Assembly: GCF_026191635.1 (NCBI RefSeq)
Contig: NZ_JAKRRW010000023.1
Span: 1-64,000, forward strand
Direction of reading: 5' to 3'
DNA: 64,000 bases
Source of the DNA: Photobacterium obscurum
GTDB lineage: Bacteria; Pseudomonadota; Gammaproteobacteria; Enterobacterales; Vibrionaceae
In this document: positions 19,363 through 28,065 of the stretch, piece after piece
Position numbering within the stretch: the first letter of the stretch is position 1
Layout of the letters: each line of letters opens with the position of its first letter
Position numbers and translations under genes: made by a program
Notes under the pieces: generated by a model
Told to the model about the DNA's origin: nothing
The model's database searches: none
The model's input: only the letters and a program-made list of their open reading frames with translations

Positions 19363-20688
19363 TTATAGTTCAAGCGTCAGAATTTTGGAACGGCGCTGGA
19401 AGTTATACAGTGCCTTTTTGGCCATGGGTAGCTGCTCGACATTGCATTCGGCAAATCCCTGTTCCCGGAACCAGTGCAGGCTGCGGGTCGTGAGCACAAA
19501 GATCTGTTTTAGCCCTTGTTCCTTGGCTTGCTGGCGCAGCCGGTTAAGCAGCAGGGCTCCCCGGTCGCCATCACGGTAATCCGGGTGCACTGCCACACAT
19601 GCCATCTCGGCCATCTTTTCTTCGACAAACGGGTACAGTGCGGCGCAGCCGATGATCAGGCCATCACGCTCAACAATGGTGAACCGCTCGATTTCCTGCT
19701 CCAGTTGCTCGCGCGAGCGGCGTACCAGGATCCCGTCTTGTTCCAGAGGACGAATTAGTTCCAAAATCCCGCCGATATCATCGATACTGGCTTCGCGGAC
19801 TCTTTCGGCACTGGCCATGACTATCTGGGTGCCGATGCCGTCGAAGGAGAACAGTTCCTGGATCAGGGCACCGTCTTCCTTGTAGCTGATCAGATGGCTG
19901 CGTGGAACGCCTGCCCGGCAGGCACTGATTGCCCCGCGGAGAAAACGGCCGGTTCCGCAGTCATCGGTATTGCTATCGACCAGTTGCTGTAGGGCATGTT
20001 CGGCTTCACTGGGCAGCATCTCGGAGGCGACATTTCCACTTTCATCTATTACCCCCTGCTCGGAGCAAAAACCGATCAGCTTGTCTGCTTTTAGGCGGAT
20101 TGCAAGCTGGGTGGCTACCTCTTCCGAGGTCAGGTTAAAGCACTCACCGGTCACTGAGCTGGCGACCGGCCCCAGCAGTACAATTGCTTGCTGGTCGAGC
20201 TGACGGTTGATGCCCTCGATATCGATCCTGCGGATCCGGCCACTGTGGTGGTAGTCGATACCCTCATCAATCCCCAGCGGCTGGGCGATAATGAAATTCC
20301 CGCTAACGACATTGATCTGTGAGCCGGCCATTGGCGTGTTGTTGAGGCCCATCGAGAAACGGGCGGTAATATCGAGCTGGAGCTGTCCTGCAGCCTGTTT
20401 GGCCAGCTCCAGGGTGCGCTCGTCGGTAACGCGAATGCTCTTATGGTAAGGGCTCGAGTAACCGTGGGACTTCAGAAGCTGGGAGATTTGCGGACGGGCG
20501 CCATATACGACGACAATACGTAGCCCGAGGCTGTTCAATAGGGCGATATCATTGACGATATGGGAAAAATTAGGGTGGGCAATAGCCTCCCCGCCCAGCA
20601 TGATCACGGTGGTTTTGCCATTGTGGGCATTCATATAGGGAGCGGACTGGCGAAATCCTTTGACTAGGTCGGTACTTCTCAGCTTCAC
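19363..20688 (-). CDS. argA: Amino-acid N-acetyltransferase (N-acetylglutamate synthase)
   Basis: ArgA makes N-acetylglutamate, the first step of arginine synthesis, from glutamate and acetyl-CoA. The 441-residue product has an amino-acid-kinase-like domain (residues about 20-285, including VIMLGGEAIAHPNF and VVVYGARPQI), which binds arginine in the family for feedback inhibition, and a C-terminal GNAT domain (about 300-430, with CVAVHPDYRDGDRGALLLNRL as the acetyl-CoA loop region, given here as key residues). The conserved recD-argA adjacency matches E. coli. Possible ARG boxes lie upstream. Confidence 0.95.
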   Translation of the reverse strand: MKLRSTDLVKGFRQSAPYMNAHNGKTTVIMLGGEAIAHPNFSHIVNDIALLNSLGLRIVVVYGARPQISQLLKSHGYSSPYHKSIRVTDERTLELAKQAAGQLQLDITARFSMGLNNTPMAGSQINVVSGNFIIAQPLGIDEGIDYHHSGRIRRIDIEGINRQLDQQAIVLLGPVASSVTGECFNLTSEEVATQLAIRLKADKLIGFCSEQGVIDESGNVASEMLPSEAEHALQQLVDSNTDDCGTGRFLRGAISACRAGVPRSHLISYKEDGALIQELFSFDGIGTQIVMASAERVREASIDDIGGILELIRPLEQDGILVRRSREQLEQEIERFTIVERDGLIIGCAALYPFVEEKMAEMACVAVHPDYRDGDRGALLLNRLRQQAKEQGLKQIFVLTTRSLHWFREQGFAECNVEQLPMAKKALYNFQRRSKILTLEL

Positions 20689-20759
20689 GTTGATACATCC
20701 ATGTCTATTCTGTAGGCTTCACCAGCCAGGCCTGCGGTGAGTGCAGGGTAAGCTGATAA

Positions 20760-20798
20760 TCCCCATAATTATGCATACATAGTGGCTAATTATCTGCA
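20760..20798 (-). promoter_or_regulatory. Candidate tandem ARG boxes upstream of argA
   Basis: Two sites share a central AATT whose spacing is exactly 21 bp, as for an 18-bp ARG box plus a 3-bp gap. On the minus strand the nearer box has TGCAT-AATT and the farther one AATT-AGCCA. Each has only one good half-site against TGAAT-N4-ATTCA, so the call rests mainly on spacing and position (about 70-110 bp before argA). Confidence 0.35.
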
Positions 20799-20949
20799 AC
20801 TGTTCAAGAGGCAGCTTTTGGTGGGCACTCAGAGGCACCTGGTTTTTTGGATTCAAGATCCCGTTATCGTATTAATGGGGGAGCTTTTTACCTCTATGAT
20901 GTCAGCGATCGGTTATATTCATTTCTGATTTTAACTAGTTAACAGCAAT

Positions 20950-21327
20950 ATGAAGAAAGATAAGTATAAAAAAAGACAGGTAGCCCTATTGGTGGCGACA
21001 ATTACAATTGGACTTATCTTCTCTACATTACTGGCTGTCGGTGTCATTGATAATGAGGTGTTTGCAGAGGAGCCTCCAATCAGCCTCAACGGCGTATGGG
21101 TCGAGCTGGATGTTGCTCCTTACGTGGCGGATCGGTTTGAGATTCGTCCGGAAGGGGTATTTGTTGATGGACGCCAAGTCAATACGCACTATGAGTGGGA
21201 CGGCAGCACGCTAAAGTATCGTCTTGGTGAAGATGACTATGTTTATACCTACTTGTCTGAGCGGCTTATTCGACAGAAGCCAGCTCATTATATTTCCTCT
21301 TTTGCCCGAGAAGTGGTGTTTCAGTAA
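20950..21327 (+). CDS. DUF2850 protein
   Basis: A 125-residue protein with a basic N terminus and one membrane-spanning or signal-anchor helix (residues about 10-31), followed by a periplasmic domain with the pattern NGVWVELDVAPYVADRF and later YEWDGSTLKYRLG. This matches the DUF2850 family of Vibrionaceae. Function is unknown. It stands alone between divergent argA and mltA. Confidence 0.65.
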   Translation: MKKDKYKKRQVALLVATITIGLIFSTLLAVGVIDNEVFAEEPPISLNGVWVELDVAPYVADRFEIRPEGVFVDGRQVNTHYEWDGSTLKYRLGEDDYVYTYLSERLIRQKPAHYISSFAREVVFQ

Positions 21328-21744
21328 CCACTCAATCTGGCGTCGTCCGTTACCTATGGCCAGCATTGGCCGACAGTGTGCGCAATAGGTTAATCACCGT
21401 GGCTTGTTTCAGGGCGACCTGCCAACACTGGCAAGGTTACGTACCCATTGATACTCGATTGAGTTGGTGTTTATCAAGGGTCATTACCGATTTTCATCCC
21501 TGCCGCCATTTCCGCTTTCCTTTCGTTCTGTTCTTATAGACATATTACGTATTACGCTTTTTATTAAAGGCGGCCTGAACATGACACTCCTATAACTGTG
21601 TGGTCATACGGCTATCTTTTGCTTTAAAAAACAGAGCGCTGACACAGCCTTTGAAAAATTTTGTAAAATATAGTCACTTTATTGCATCTATCGCTTTAGG
21701 CATACTTGGCGATAATGCCCCTTATAATTTCATAGGCCTTTACC
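21328..21744. other. Intergenic region before mltA
   Basis: I see no supported gene or RNA in this 417-bp stretch. The last 150 bp are A/T-rich (around TTGAAAAATTTTG and AAAATATAGTC) and probably hold the mltA promoter, but I cannot place -35 and -10 boxes with confidence. A small inverted repeat (CCTGCCA/TGGCAAGG) lies near 21418. Confidence 0.4.
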
Positions 21745-22839
21745 GTGTTTCGTAAAGCAACAATTGCAATGTTAATTCTTGGCTTGGTGGGATGTGCCAA
21801 GCCGACTGACCGCGGTCAGCAGTATCTGGACGGCAGCTTTGATCAGGTGCTTAATCAGGTATCGACGGTAGAGTCTGACAAACCAAGGGACTACAGCCAG
21901 TTTAGCCAGCAGATGGCGAAGGTGATCGAACGGTCGCCGTCAATGGCAGGCCAATATCAGGCTTTGTACCGCCAGATCGAAAACTGGGCCGAGCAAAGCG
22001 GGGATCCCGCACTGCTGGGTAACTACGGTATTCAGCTGGCACAGATGGGGGGCGGTGATAGCAACGGTAACGTGATGTTTACCGGCTATTTCTCTCCGGT
22101 GATAGAACTGCGTCATGAGCAGGACGAGACATTCCGCTATCCGGTCTATGCGATGCCGACCTGCGAGGAGCAATGTCCGAGCCGGACGGAAATCTACGCC
22201 GGGGCTTTGCAAGGGCAAGGGCTTGAGCTTGGGTATAGTGCCTCAATGCTGGATATCTTCATGATGGAAGTGCAAGGCAGCGGCTTTGTTCATTATGAAG
22301 ATAATGATCAGTTGCAGTATTTCGCCTACAACGGCAAGAACGGCCACCGCTATGTCAGTATCGGCAAGGTGCTGATTGAGCAAGGTGAGGTGCCACGTGA
22401 GAAAATGTCGCTGAAAGCGATTGAGGAGTGGGTACAGCGCCAGGATGAAGCCACGGTTCGGGAACTGCTTGAACAGAACCCGTCATATGTGTTCTTCAAG
22501 CCGCAGGATAGCCTTGAGGTGATGGGTACTGCGGGGATCCCGCTGCAGGCACATGCCTCGGTTGCAGCCGATCGTGACTACCTGCCGATGGGCAGCGTGC
22601 TGTTGGCGGAAGTGCCGCAGCTCGATCCTGAAGGGAATTGGAACGGCCAGCATGTGCTTAAACTCTTAATGGCGCTAGATACTGGCGGTGCCGTGAAGAA
22701 AAACCACCTCGACTTATATCATGGCATGGGCACACAGGCCGGCATTGATGCAGGCCATTACAAGCACTTTGGCCGGGTATGGAAGCTGGGGCTACAGGGC
22801 AGTGTCACCGAGCAGCCTTGGTTAACAGCCCAGCAGTAG
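21745..22839 (+). CDS. mltA: Membrane-bound lytic murein transglycosylase A
   Basis: MltA cleaves the glycan strands of peptidoglycan with formation of 1,6-anhydromuramic acid and is anchored to the outer membrane. The 364-residue product has a lipoprotein signal with lipobox LVGC (Cys17), the MltA domain with FTGYFSPVIEL and MEVQGSGFV, and the C-terminal 3D domain with MALDTGGAVK, where Asp312 is the likely catalytic residue by comparison with E. coli MltA. The start is GTG at 21745. It precedes tcdA, as in E. coli, with a gap of about 120 bp. Confidence 0.93.
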   Translation: MFRKATIAMLILGLVGCAKPTDRGQQYLDGSFDQVLNQVSTVESDKPRDYSQFSQQMAKVIERSPSMAGQYQALYRQIENWAEQSGDPALLGNYGIQLAQMGGGDSNGNVMFTGYFSPVIELRHEQDETFRYPVYAMPTCEEQCPSRTEIYAGALQGQGLELGYSASMLDIFMMEVQGSGFVHYEDNDQLQYFAYNGKNGHRYVSIGKVLIEQGEVPREKMSLKAIEEWVQRQDEATVRELLEQNPSYVFFKPQDSLEVMGTAGIPLQAHASVAADRDYLPMGSVLLAEVPQLDPEGNWNGQHVLKLLMALDTGGAVKKNHLDLYHGMGTQAGIDAGHYKHFGRVWKLGLQGSVTEQPWLTAQQ

Positions 22840-22961
22840 CCAGAAATCAGCTAGTGGGCTCGGCGGGAGGGTGAGCTCACGGACTGGACAATTGTTACCA
22901 GAGCGCGTATAAAACGCGCTCATTCTTTATCTGAACGACCCTAGCTATCTGTGAATAACTT

Positions 22962-23771
22962 ATGCGTGAATTAGAAGCTCCAGCCTCAGACAACTACAAC
23001 CAACGTTTTGGTGGCACCCGCCGTTTATATGGCAACAGCGAGGTAGAAATACTGCGTGCTGCCCATGTGTGCGTGATTGGTATCGGCGGTGTGGGTTCAT
23101 GGGCCGCAGAAGCTTTGGCACGTTCAGGTATCGGCGAGTTGACCCTGATTGACATGGATGATGTTTGTGTGACCAATATCAACCGCCAGATCCATGCGAT
23201 GACGGGAACGGTCGGCCAGAGCAAGATTGAAGTGATGGCGGAGCGTATCAAGCTGATCAACCCGGAATGTAAAGTTAACCTGATTGATGATTTCATTACG
23301 CCGGAAAATATTCCGGAGTACATCGATAGCCGTTATGACTATATTCTTGATGCCATTGACAGCATGAAACCCAAGGCGGCGTTGCTGGCGTACTGTAAGA
23401 GTAATAAGTTCAAGGTGATCACTACCGGCGGTGCGGGTGGCCAGATAGACCCGACCCAAATTCAAATCACGGACCTGACCAAAACAATCCAAGACCCATT
23501 AGCGAAGAAGCTACGTGATACCTTGCGTCGTCACCACAATTTCCCGAAGAATCCGAAGCGCAAATTTGGTATCGACTGTGTGTTTTCGACCGAGCAGTTG
23601 AAGTATCCACAGGCGGATGGTTCGGTATGCAATGTCAAAGCGACGGCAGAAGGTCCTAAACGTATGGACTGTGCCAGCGGTTTTGGTGCAGCAACCATGG
23701 TGACTGCAACTTTTGGTTTTGTCGCGGTATCACGTATTTTGCAGAAGCTGATTGCAAAGCATTCTAAGTAG
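22962..23771 (+). CDS. tcdA: tRNA threonylcarbamoyladenosine dehydratase
   Basis: TcdA (CsdL, YgdL) is an E1-like enzyme that uses ATP to cyclise t6A37 of ANN-decoding tRNAs to ct6A. The 269-residue product has the nucleotide-binding GIGGVGSWAAEALARSG (starting near residue 40) and the downstream LIDMDDV and NINRQIHA segments of the ThiF/MoeB fold. The CsdA-CsdE sulfur-transfer pair, known to work with TcdA in E. coli, lies directly downstream on the opposite strand, which fits the pathway. Confidence 0.95.
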   Translation: MRELEAPASDNYNQRFGGTRRLYGNSEVEILRAAHVCVIGIGGVGSWAAEALARSGIGELTLIDMDDVCVTNINRQIHAMTGTVGQSKIEVMAERIKLINPECKVNLIDDFITPENIPEYIDSRYDYILDAIDSMKPKAALLAYCKSNKFKVITTGGAGGQIDPTQIQITDLTKTIQDPLAKKLRDTLRRHHNFPKNPKRKFGIDCVFSTEQLKYPQADGSVCNVKATAEGPKRMDCASGFGAATMVTATFGFVAVSRILQKLIAKHSK

Positions 23772-23867
23772 AGCGGCTCTAAGGTTCTAGGAGAAGCTGG
23801 CTCTGGGGAAGAGCAAGAGCTTGATTTTTCTTTTCGGTTTTTGTGCCTGCTTGCGGGATCCAAAAAC

Positions 23868-23905
23868 AAAAAAAGCGAGAGTTAATACAGACTCTCGCTT
23901 TTTTA
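23868..23905. terminator. Bidirectional terminator between tcdA and csdE
   Basis: An 11-bp stem AAAGCGAGAGT/ACTCTCGCTTT with an 8-base loop has A and T tracts on its two sides and lies between the convergent tcdA and csdE. Confidence 0.85.
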
Positions 23906-23953
23906 TTCCCGCTTCTTGAAACGCAGTGTAAACCGCCTCCAAGGCGAGCCTTC

Positions 23954-24382
23954 CTACGCTCCGGCCAGTGTTTTAATCTGCCCCACAATCGCCCACAGTC
24001 CGTTGCCGCGTGACGGGCTGAGGTGCGCCATTAGGCCGAGGCTGTCAAAATAGCCGTCAATATCAAACGCCCGGATTTCCGAGGCCGTTTTTCCCTCATA
24101 GGCCGCCAGTACCAAGGTGATCAGGCCGCGTACGATACGGGCATCAGAGTCCGCGGCAAAGTGGAAAATCTCGCCATCCTGCTGGTGGGCCAGCCATACC
24201 TGACTTTCACACCCGCTGACTTTCAGCTGTTCCTGCTTTAACGAGTCAGGCAGGGCCGGTAGCTTTTTACCAAGCTGAATGACATTGCGGTATCTGTCTT
24301 CCCAGCCATTAGCCGCCTGCATCTGGGCAATGATGGACTTGGTAGTTACTTCCGTGCCGAAAGGGTGGGTAGGTAGTGTCAT
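23954..24382 (-). CDS. csdE: Cysteine desulfuration protein CsdE (SufE-like sulfur acceptor)
   Basis: CsdE takes the persulfide sulfur from CsdA and passes it on, in E. coli towards TcdA and iron-sulfur cluster assembly. The 142-residue product has the SufE fold motif KVSGCESQVWL, with Cys58 as the likely acceptor cysteine, and the C-terminal FDSLGLMAHLSPSRGNG signature. It follows csdA after only 9 bases and is therefore in the same operon. Confidence 0.93.
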   Translation of the reverse strand: MTLPTHPFGTEVTTKSIIAQMQAANGWEDRYRNVIQLGKKLPALPDSLKQEQLKVSGCESQVWLAHQQDGEIFHFAADSDARIVRGLITLVLAAYEGKTASEIRAFDIDGYFDSLGLMAHLSPSRGNGLWAIVGQIKTLAGA

Positions 24383-24391
24383 CGGTCTCTC

Positions 24392-25612
24392 CTAGAGCAT
24401 GCTGCAGGCTTTGTGCAGTGCAGCAATAAAGCGTTCAACATCTTGTTCGGTATTATACAGCGCCAGTGATACCCTCAGGGTACCTGTTAGCCCGAGCGCA
24501 TCCAGCATCGGGTGGGCACAGTGGTGGCCGGCACGCAATGCTATTCCTTGCTGATCCAGCAAGGTCGCAATGTCTTGGTGGTGAACACCGTCAACGACAA
24601 AAGAAAATAGGCTAGCCTCGGGCTGAAGGCCAACAATTCGCAGATCTTCGATGTCTTTGATACCGTCCAGCGCTTGCTGACGCAGGCTGTGGATATGAGC
24701 TTCTGCCGTCTGGTGATCTAATGCGGTTAGCCAGTCGATTGCAGCAGCAAGTGCCAGGCTGCCAGCAACATTAGGCGTACCGGCTTCAAATTTTCCCGGT
24801 AGTGCCGAGAACGTCGTGCCCTCGAAGGAGACTTTTTCAACCATTTTGCCGCCGCCGTGCCATGGCGGCATTGCTTCGAGCAACTCGCGTTTGCCGTAAA
24901 GGACACCGATACCGGCCGGAGCAAAGATTTTATGGCCGGAGAAGACGTAGAAGTCGGCATCGAGCGCCTGGACATCCACTTTTTCATGCGCCACGGCCTG
25001 GGCTCCGTCAATGACCGCCACTGCGTCAAACTGGTGGGCGGCAGCGATAATTTCCTCTATTGGGTTACGGGTGCCGGTGACATTGGTGATATGGGCCACG
25101 GCAACAATTTTGGTCTGTGCGCCGAGGCGCTGGTGGAAGGCCGTCATGTCGAGGGTGCAGTCTGCGTTCATCGGGATCTTGACGACCTTGGCACCGGTCT
25201 GCTCGGCCACGATTTGCCAAGGGACGATGTTGGCATGGTGTTCCAGCTCGCTGACCAGGATCTCGTCGCCCGGTTGCAGAACCTGTCGGGCGTAGGTCTG
25301 GGCAATCAGGTTCAGGGCCTCGGTAGCCCCGCGGGTCCAGATGATTTCTTTATTCTGCTCGGCGTTGATGAACTGCTGAACCGTGGTTCGTGCCTGCTCG
25401 AACTGTGTTGTCGCGGCTGCCGTTAAGGTGTGGCTGCCGCGGTGGACATTGGCGTTGTGACCACTGTAATACTGCTGAATGGTTTCGATAACAATTTTAG
25501 GCTTTTGTGTCGTCGCCGCACTGTCGAGATAGACGAGAGGCTGACCATTGCAGTCTTGGGCGAGGGCTGGAAACTGTTGGCGAATTTGGTTGATATCAAA
25601 TTGAGCAGTCAT
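24392..25612 (-). CDS. csdA: Cysteine desulfurase CsdA
   Basis: CsdA is a PLP enzyme that releases sulfur from cysteine (or cysteine sulfinate) as a protein persulfide. The 406-residue product starts MTAQFDINQIRQQFPAL, has ELEHHANIVPWQ, the PLP-binding Lys228 in FSGHKIFAPAGIG, and the catalytic Cys365 in RAGHHCAHPML of group II desulfurases (the SufS/CsdA type). It is cotranscribed with csdE. Confidence 0.95.
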   Translation of the reverse strand: MTAQFDINQIRQQFPALAQDCNGQPLVYLDSAATTQKPKIVIETIQQYYSGHNANVHRGSHTLTAAATTQFEQARTTVQQFINAEQNKEIIWTRGATEALNLIAQTYARQVLQPGDEILVSELEHHANIVPWQIVAEQTGAKVVKIPMNADCTLDMTAFHQRLGAQTKIVAVAHITNVTGTRNPIEEIIAAAHQFDAVAVIDGAQAVAHEKVDVQALDADFYVFSGHKIFAPAGIGVLYGKRELLEAMPPWHGGGKMVEKVSFEGTTFSALPGKFEAGTPNVAGSLALAAAIDWLTALDHQTAEAHIHSLRQQALDGIKDIEDLRIVGLQPEASLFSFVVDGVHHQDIATLLDQQGIALRAGHHCAHPMLDALGLTGTLRVSLALYNTEQDVERFIAALHKACSML

Positions 25613-25817
25613 GGTGAGTCACATTGCAATATAGAAGGAGGCGATCATGCCATTATTTGCCGCAAGAGCAAGGGCTAATACCAACACCTGCCGTCATTTT
25701 TCGTGAGCTGGGTATGCTGATATTAGCCTGAACTCGGTATTTTGAAGCTGTCTGGGTATATAAGGGTAATTATAATAGTACAGTCAAAGAGGCATGTTAT
25801 CGTGGTTAGGGCGGGAT

Positions 25818-26006
25818 AAAAAAAAGCACTGCGTTGGGGCGCAGTGCTAACAATAAACTTTGACAGACAGGTCAAAAATACAGGAAGTAAAATTGGTAGA
25901 TTGACTACCTGTCCGGCACAACCCGGACAATATGCAAACACAACATCGCAACGCTGAGTGAGAACTAATGCCTGAGGGCAGAAACAGAACCTCCCTCACC
26001 GTTACG
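25818..26006 (-). ncRNA. gcvB: GcvB small regulatory RNA
   Basis: This Hfq-dependent sRNA represses amino acid transport and synthesis mRNAs. It lies divergent from gcvA, as in E. coli. Support from the sequence: a GU-rich seed region on the minus strand at 25949-25922 (begins GCGATGTTGTGTTTGC), the conserved ACTTCCTGTA at 25888-25879 followed by GACCTGTCTGTC, and a strong terminator (GCACTGCG/CGCAGTGC, loop CCCCAA, then T8). Predicted promoter: -35 TTGTTC (26041-26036), 17-bp spacer, -10 TATGAT (26018-26013), which puts the 5' end near 26006 and the length near 190 nt (E. coli about 205). The exact 5' end is inferred. Confidence 0.88.
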
Positions 26007-26012
26007 GAGCAA

Positions 26013-26041
26013 ATCATATGGTTTATGTAGCACTTGAACAA
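26013..26041 (-). promoter_or_regulatory. gcvB promoter
   Basis: On the minus strand, TTGTTC and TATGAT with a 17-bp spacer match a sigma-70 promoter. It lies 50-80 bp from the divergent gcvA start, so GcvA could bind in between and control both, as in E. coli. Confidence 0.6.
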
Positions 26042-26089
26042 TGGACAATTTATAATGTTTAGCATAAAAAAAACTAATGCAGGAATAGT

Positions 26090-26998
26090 ATGTCGAGACG
26101 TCTACCTCCACTCAACTCGCTGAAAGTGTTCGAAGCTGCGGCACGACACCTGAGTTTTACCCGTGCAGCCGAAGAGTTATTTGTCACACAAGCTGCTGTA
26201 AGCCACCAAATTAAAGCCCTTGAGGAATTTTTAGGGCTCAAATTATTTCGTCGTAGAAACCGGTCATTATTGCTGACAGAAGAAGGTCAAAGTTATTTTC
26301 TCGACATTAAAGACATCTTTTCTGCAATCTCAGATGCCACGGATAAGGTCTTGGAACGCGGCGCGAAAGGAGCGTTAACCATTAGTTTACCTCCTAGTTT
26401 TGCGATTCAGTGGCTGGTGCCGCGACTGGCCGATTTCAACGAGCAGCAGCCTGACATCGATGTCCGCATCAAAGCGGTCGATCTTGATGAGGGATCGTTA
26501 ACGGATGATGTTGATGTGGCGATTTATTACGGTCGCGGCAACTGGCAGGGGCTGCGCGCCGACAAACTGTACCAGGAGTTTTTGTTGCCGGTTTGTTCGC
26601 CGATGCTGCTGACAGGCTCTAAGCCGCTGCATTCCTTGGCCGATCTTAAATACCATACCTTGCTCCATGATACCTCGCGTAAGGAGTGGAAGAACTTTGT
26701 CCGCCACCATGAAATTGTCGGTACCAATGTGAACCAGGGGCCGATTTTCAGCCACTCGACCATGGTGTTGCAGGCCGCCGTCCATGGCCAGGGCATTGCA
26801 TTGGGGAACAATGTGCTGGCACAGCCTGAGCTGGAAGCCGGCCGTTTGGTTTGCCCGTTTGATGAGGTACTGATGAGCAAAAATGCCTTCTATCTGGTTT
26901 GTCAGGAGAAGCAGGCTGAAACCGGGCGTATACAAGCTTTCCGCGACTGGGTACTGGCCAAGGCTGCCCGTGAACAGGAGGATATGCCGGATGTCTGA
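26090..26998 (+). CDS. gcvA: Glycine cleavage system transcriptional activator GcvA
   Basis: A 302-residue LysR regulator beginning MSRRLPPLNSLKVFEAAARH, nearly the canonical GcvA N terminus. The helix-turn-helix (residues about 20-40) reads SFTRAAEELFVTQAAVSHQI and the effector domain contains DVDVAIYYGRGNW and GQGIALGNNVLA. GcvA activates the gcvTHP operon with glycine and, with GcvR, represses without it; it also activates gcvB. Both the adjacent divergent gcvB and the downstream DUF423-rlmM genes match the E. coli context. The gene overlaps the next one by 8 bases. Confidence 0.95.
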   Translation: MSRRLPPLNSLKVFEAAARHLSFTRAAEELFVTQAAVSHQIKALEEFLGLKLFRRRNRSLLLTEEGQSYFLDIKDIFSAISDATDKVLERGAKGALTISLPPSFAIQWLVPRLADFNEQQPDIDVRIKAVDLDEGSLTDDVDVAIYYGRGNWQGLRADKLYQEFLLPVCSPMLLTGSKPLHSLADLKYHTLLHDTSRKEWKNFVRHHEIVGTNVNQGPIFSHSTMVLQAAVHGQGIALGNNVLAQPELEAGRLVCPFDEVLMSKNAFYLVCQEKQAETGRIQAFRDWVLAKAAREQEDMPDV

Positions 26999-27677
26999 TA
27001 ATAACGTATTGCCTCAATATCTAATCAATGAACCTGAAAATGCTGACGCCGTGGCCACCTTCCTGTTTGCCCATGGTGCCGGGGCAGGGATGGATCATGA
27101 ATTTATGACCGCCATTGCTCAGGGGCTGGCCGAGCAGGGGATCCGCGTTGTGCGGTTTGATTTTCCGTATATGGTGAAGCGCCGCGAAGATGGCAAGAAG
27201 CGTCCACCGGACCGTCAGCCTAAGCTGCTGCTCGATTTCCAGCACCACATCAACCAGTTTGCCGATGGCAAGTTAGTGATTGGCGGTAAATCCATGGGGG
27301 GGCGGATGGCGACGATTATGGTCAGTGATCTCGCGGCGGAATCGCCGGATGTCGATAACTGTACGGATAAAGTACAGGGCGTTGCGTGTTTGGGCTTTCC
27401 TTTCCACCCGCCGGGCAAGCCGGAGAATTTCCGTGGCGAGCACCTCAAAAAGGCGACATTACCGACGCTTATCTTACAGGGGGAGCGTGATACCTTTGGT
27501 ACCCGACCTGAAGTGGAAGGCTGGCAGTATGCTGATTCGGTTGCGGTTAAGTTCTTGCCGGATGGCGATCATAGCCTGAAGCCGAGAAAAGCGTCAGGCC
27601 ATACAGAGCAAGGGAACCGTGATCTCGCTGTCGCACACCTTGCTGCCTTTATTAAGGAGTGCGTCAATGCCCAGTGA
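26991..27677 (+). CDS. Alpha/beta hydrolase, KANL3/Tex30 family
   Basis: A 228-residue protein with LFAHGAGAGMDHEFM near residue 25 (the oxyanion-hole loop of the KANL3/Tex30 hydrolases), the nucleophile elbow IGGKSMGGRMA (Ser near residue 99), LILQGERDTFG and a late DGDHSLKPRK carrying the likely catalytic His. Substrate unknown. The ATG at 26991 lies inside the last codons of gcvA and gives the start MSDNNVLPQYL; the longer frame open from 26883 is only overlap with gcvA. It is translationally coupled to gcvA and to the DUF423 gene. Confidence 0.8.
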   Translation: MSDNNVLPQYLINEPENADAVATFLFAHGAGAGMDHEFMTAIAQGLAEQGIRVVRFDFPYMVKRREDGKKRPPDRQPKLLLDFQHHINQFADGKLVIGGKSMGGRMATIMVSDLAAESPDVDNCTDKVQGVACLGFPFHPPGKPENFRGEHLKKATLPTLILQGERDTFGTRPEVEGWQYADSVAVKFLPDGDHSLKPRKASGHTEQGNRDLAVAHLAAFIKECVNAQ

Positions 27678-28056
27678 GCAACAGGCTCCCAGAATTATCT
27701 TACTTTTCGCGACGTTAAGCGGTGCCATTGCGGTAGCGTTGGGGGCATTTGCTGCCCATGGGCTGAAGGCACAACTGTCGCCGTACCTCATTGATGTGTT
27801 CAAAACCGGTGTCCAGTATCAAGCCTGGCACAGCCTTGCCTTGCTGGGTTGTGGAATCTGGGCACGCATTATGCCGACAAAAGCGGTATTATACGCAGCC
27901 CTGTTTTTTGCAGTGGGTATTTTGCTCTTCAGCGGCAGCCTGTATGCGCTGGCGTTGACGGGATTGAAATGGTTCGGCCCCATCACACCATTAGGGGGCA
28001 TGTGTTTTATTATTGGCTGGGTAGTGCTTGCTGTGGCTGCCTGGCGTTCAGCTTGA
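27667..28056 (+). CDS. DUF423 membrane protein (YgdD-like)
   Basis: A 129-residue protein with four predicted membrane helices and the family core GAIAVALGAFAAHGLK, TGVQYQAWHSLALL and ITPLGGMCFIIGW. The family (E. coli YgdD) has no established function. The ATG at 27667 overlaps the end of the hydrolase gene by 11 bases, and rlmM follows after 9 bases, so gcvA, the hydrolase, this gene and rlmM form one transcription unit. Confidence 0.85.
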   Translation: MPSEQQAPRIILLFATLSGAIAVALGAFAAHGLKAQLSPYLIDVFKTGVQYQAWHSLALLGCGIWARIMPTKAVLYAALFFAVGILLFSGSLYALALTGLKWFGPITPLGGMCFIIGWVVLAVAAWRSA

Positions 28057-28065
28057 GGGTTCAAA

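Noticed and set aside
25723..26065. Two short minus-strand protein genes
   Set aside because: They are overlapping frames across gcvB and its flanks, without ribosome-binding sites or recognisable motifs.
26883..26990. N-terminal extension of the Tex30-like hydrolase
   Set aside because: It is only overlap with the 3' end of gcvA; the ATG at 26991 gives the proper start and coupled translation.
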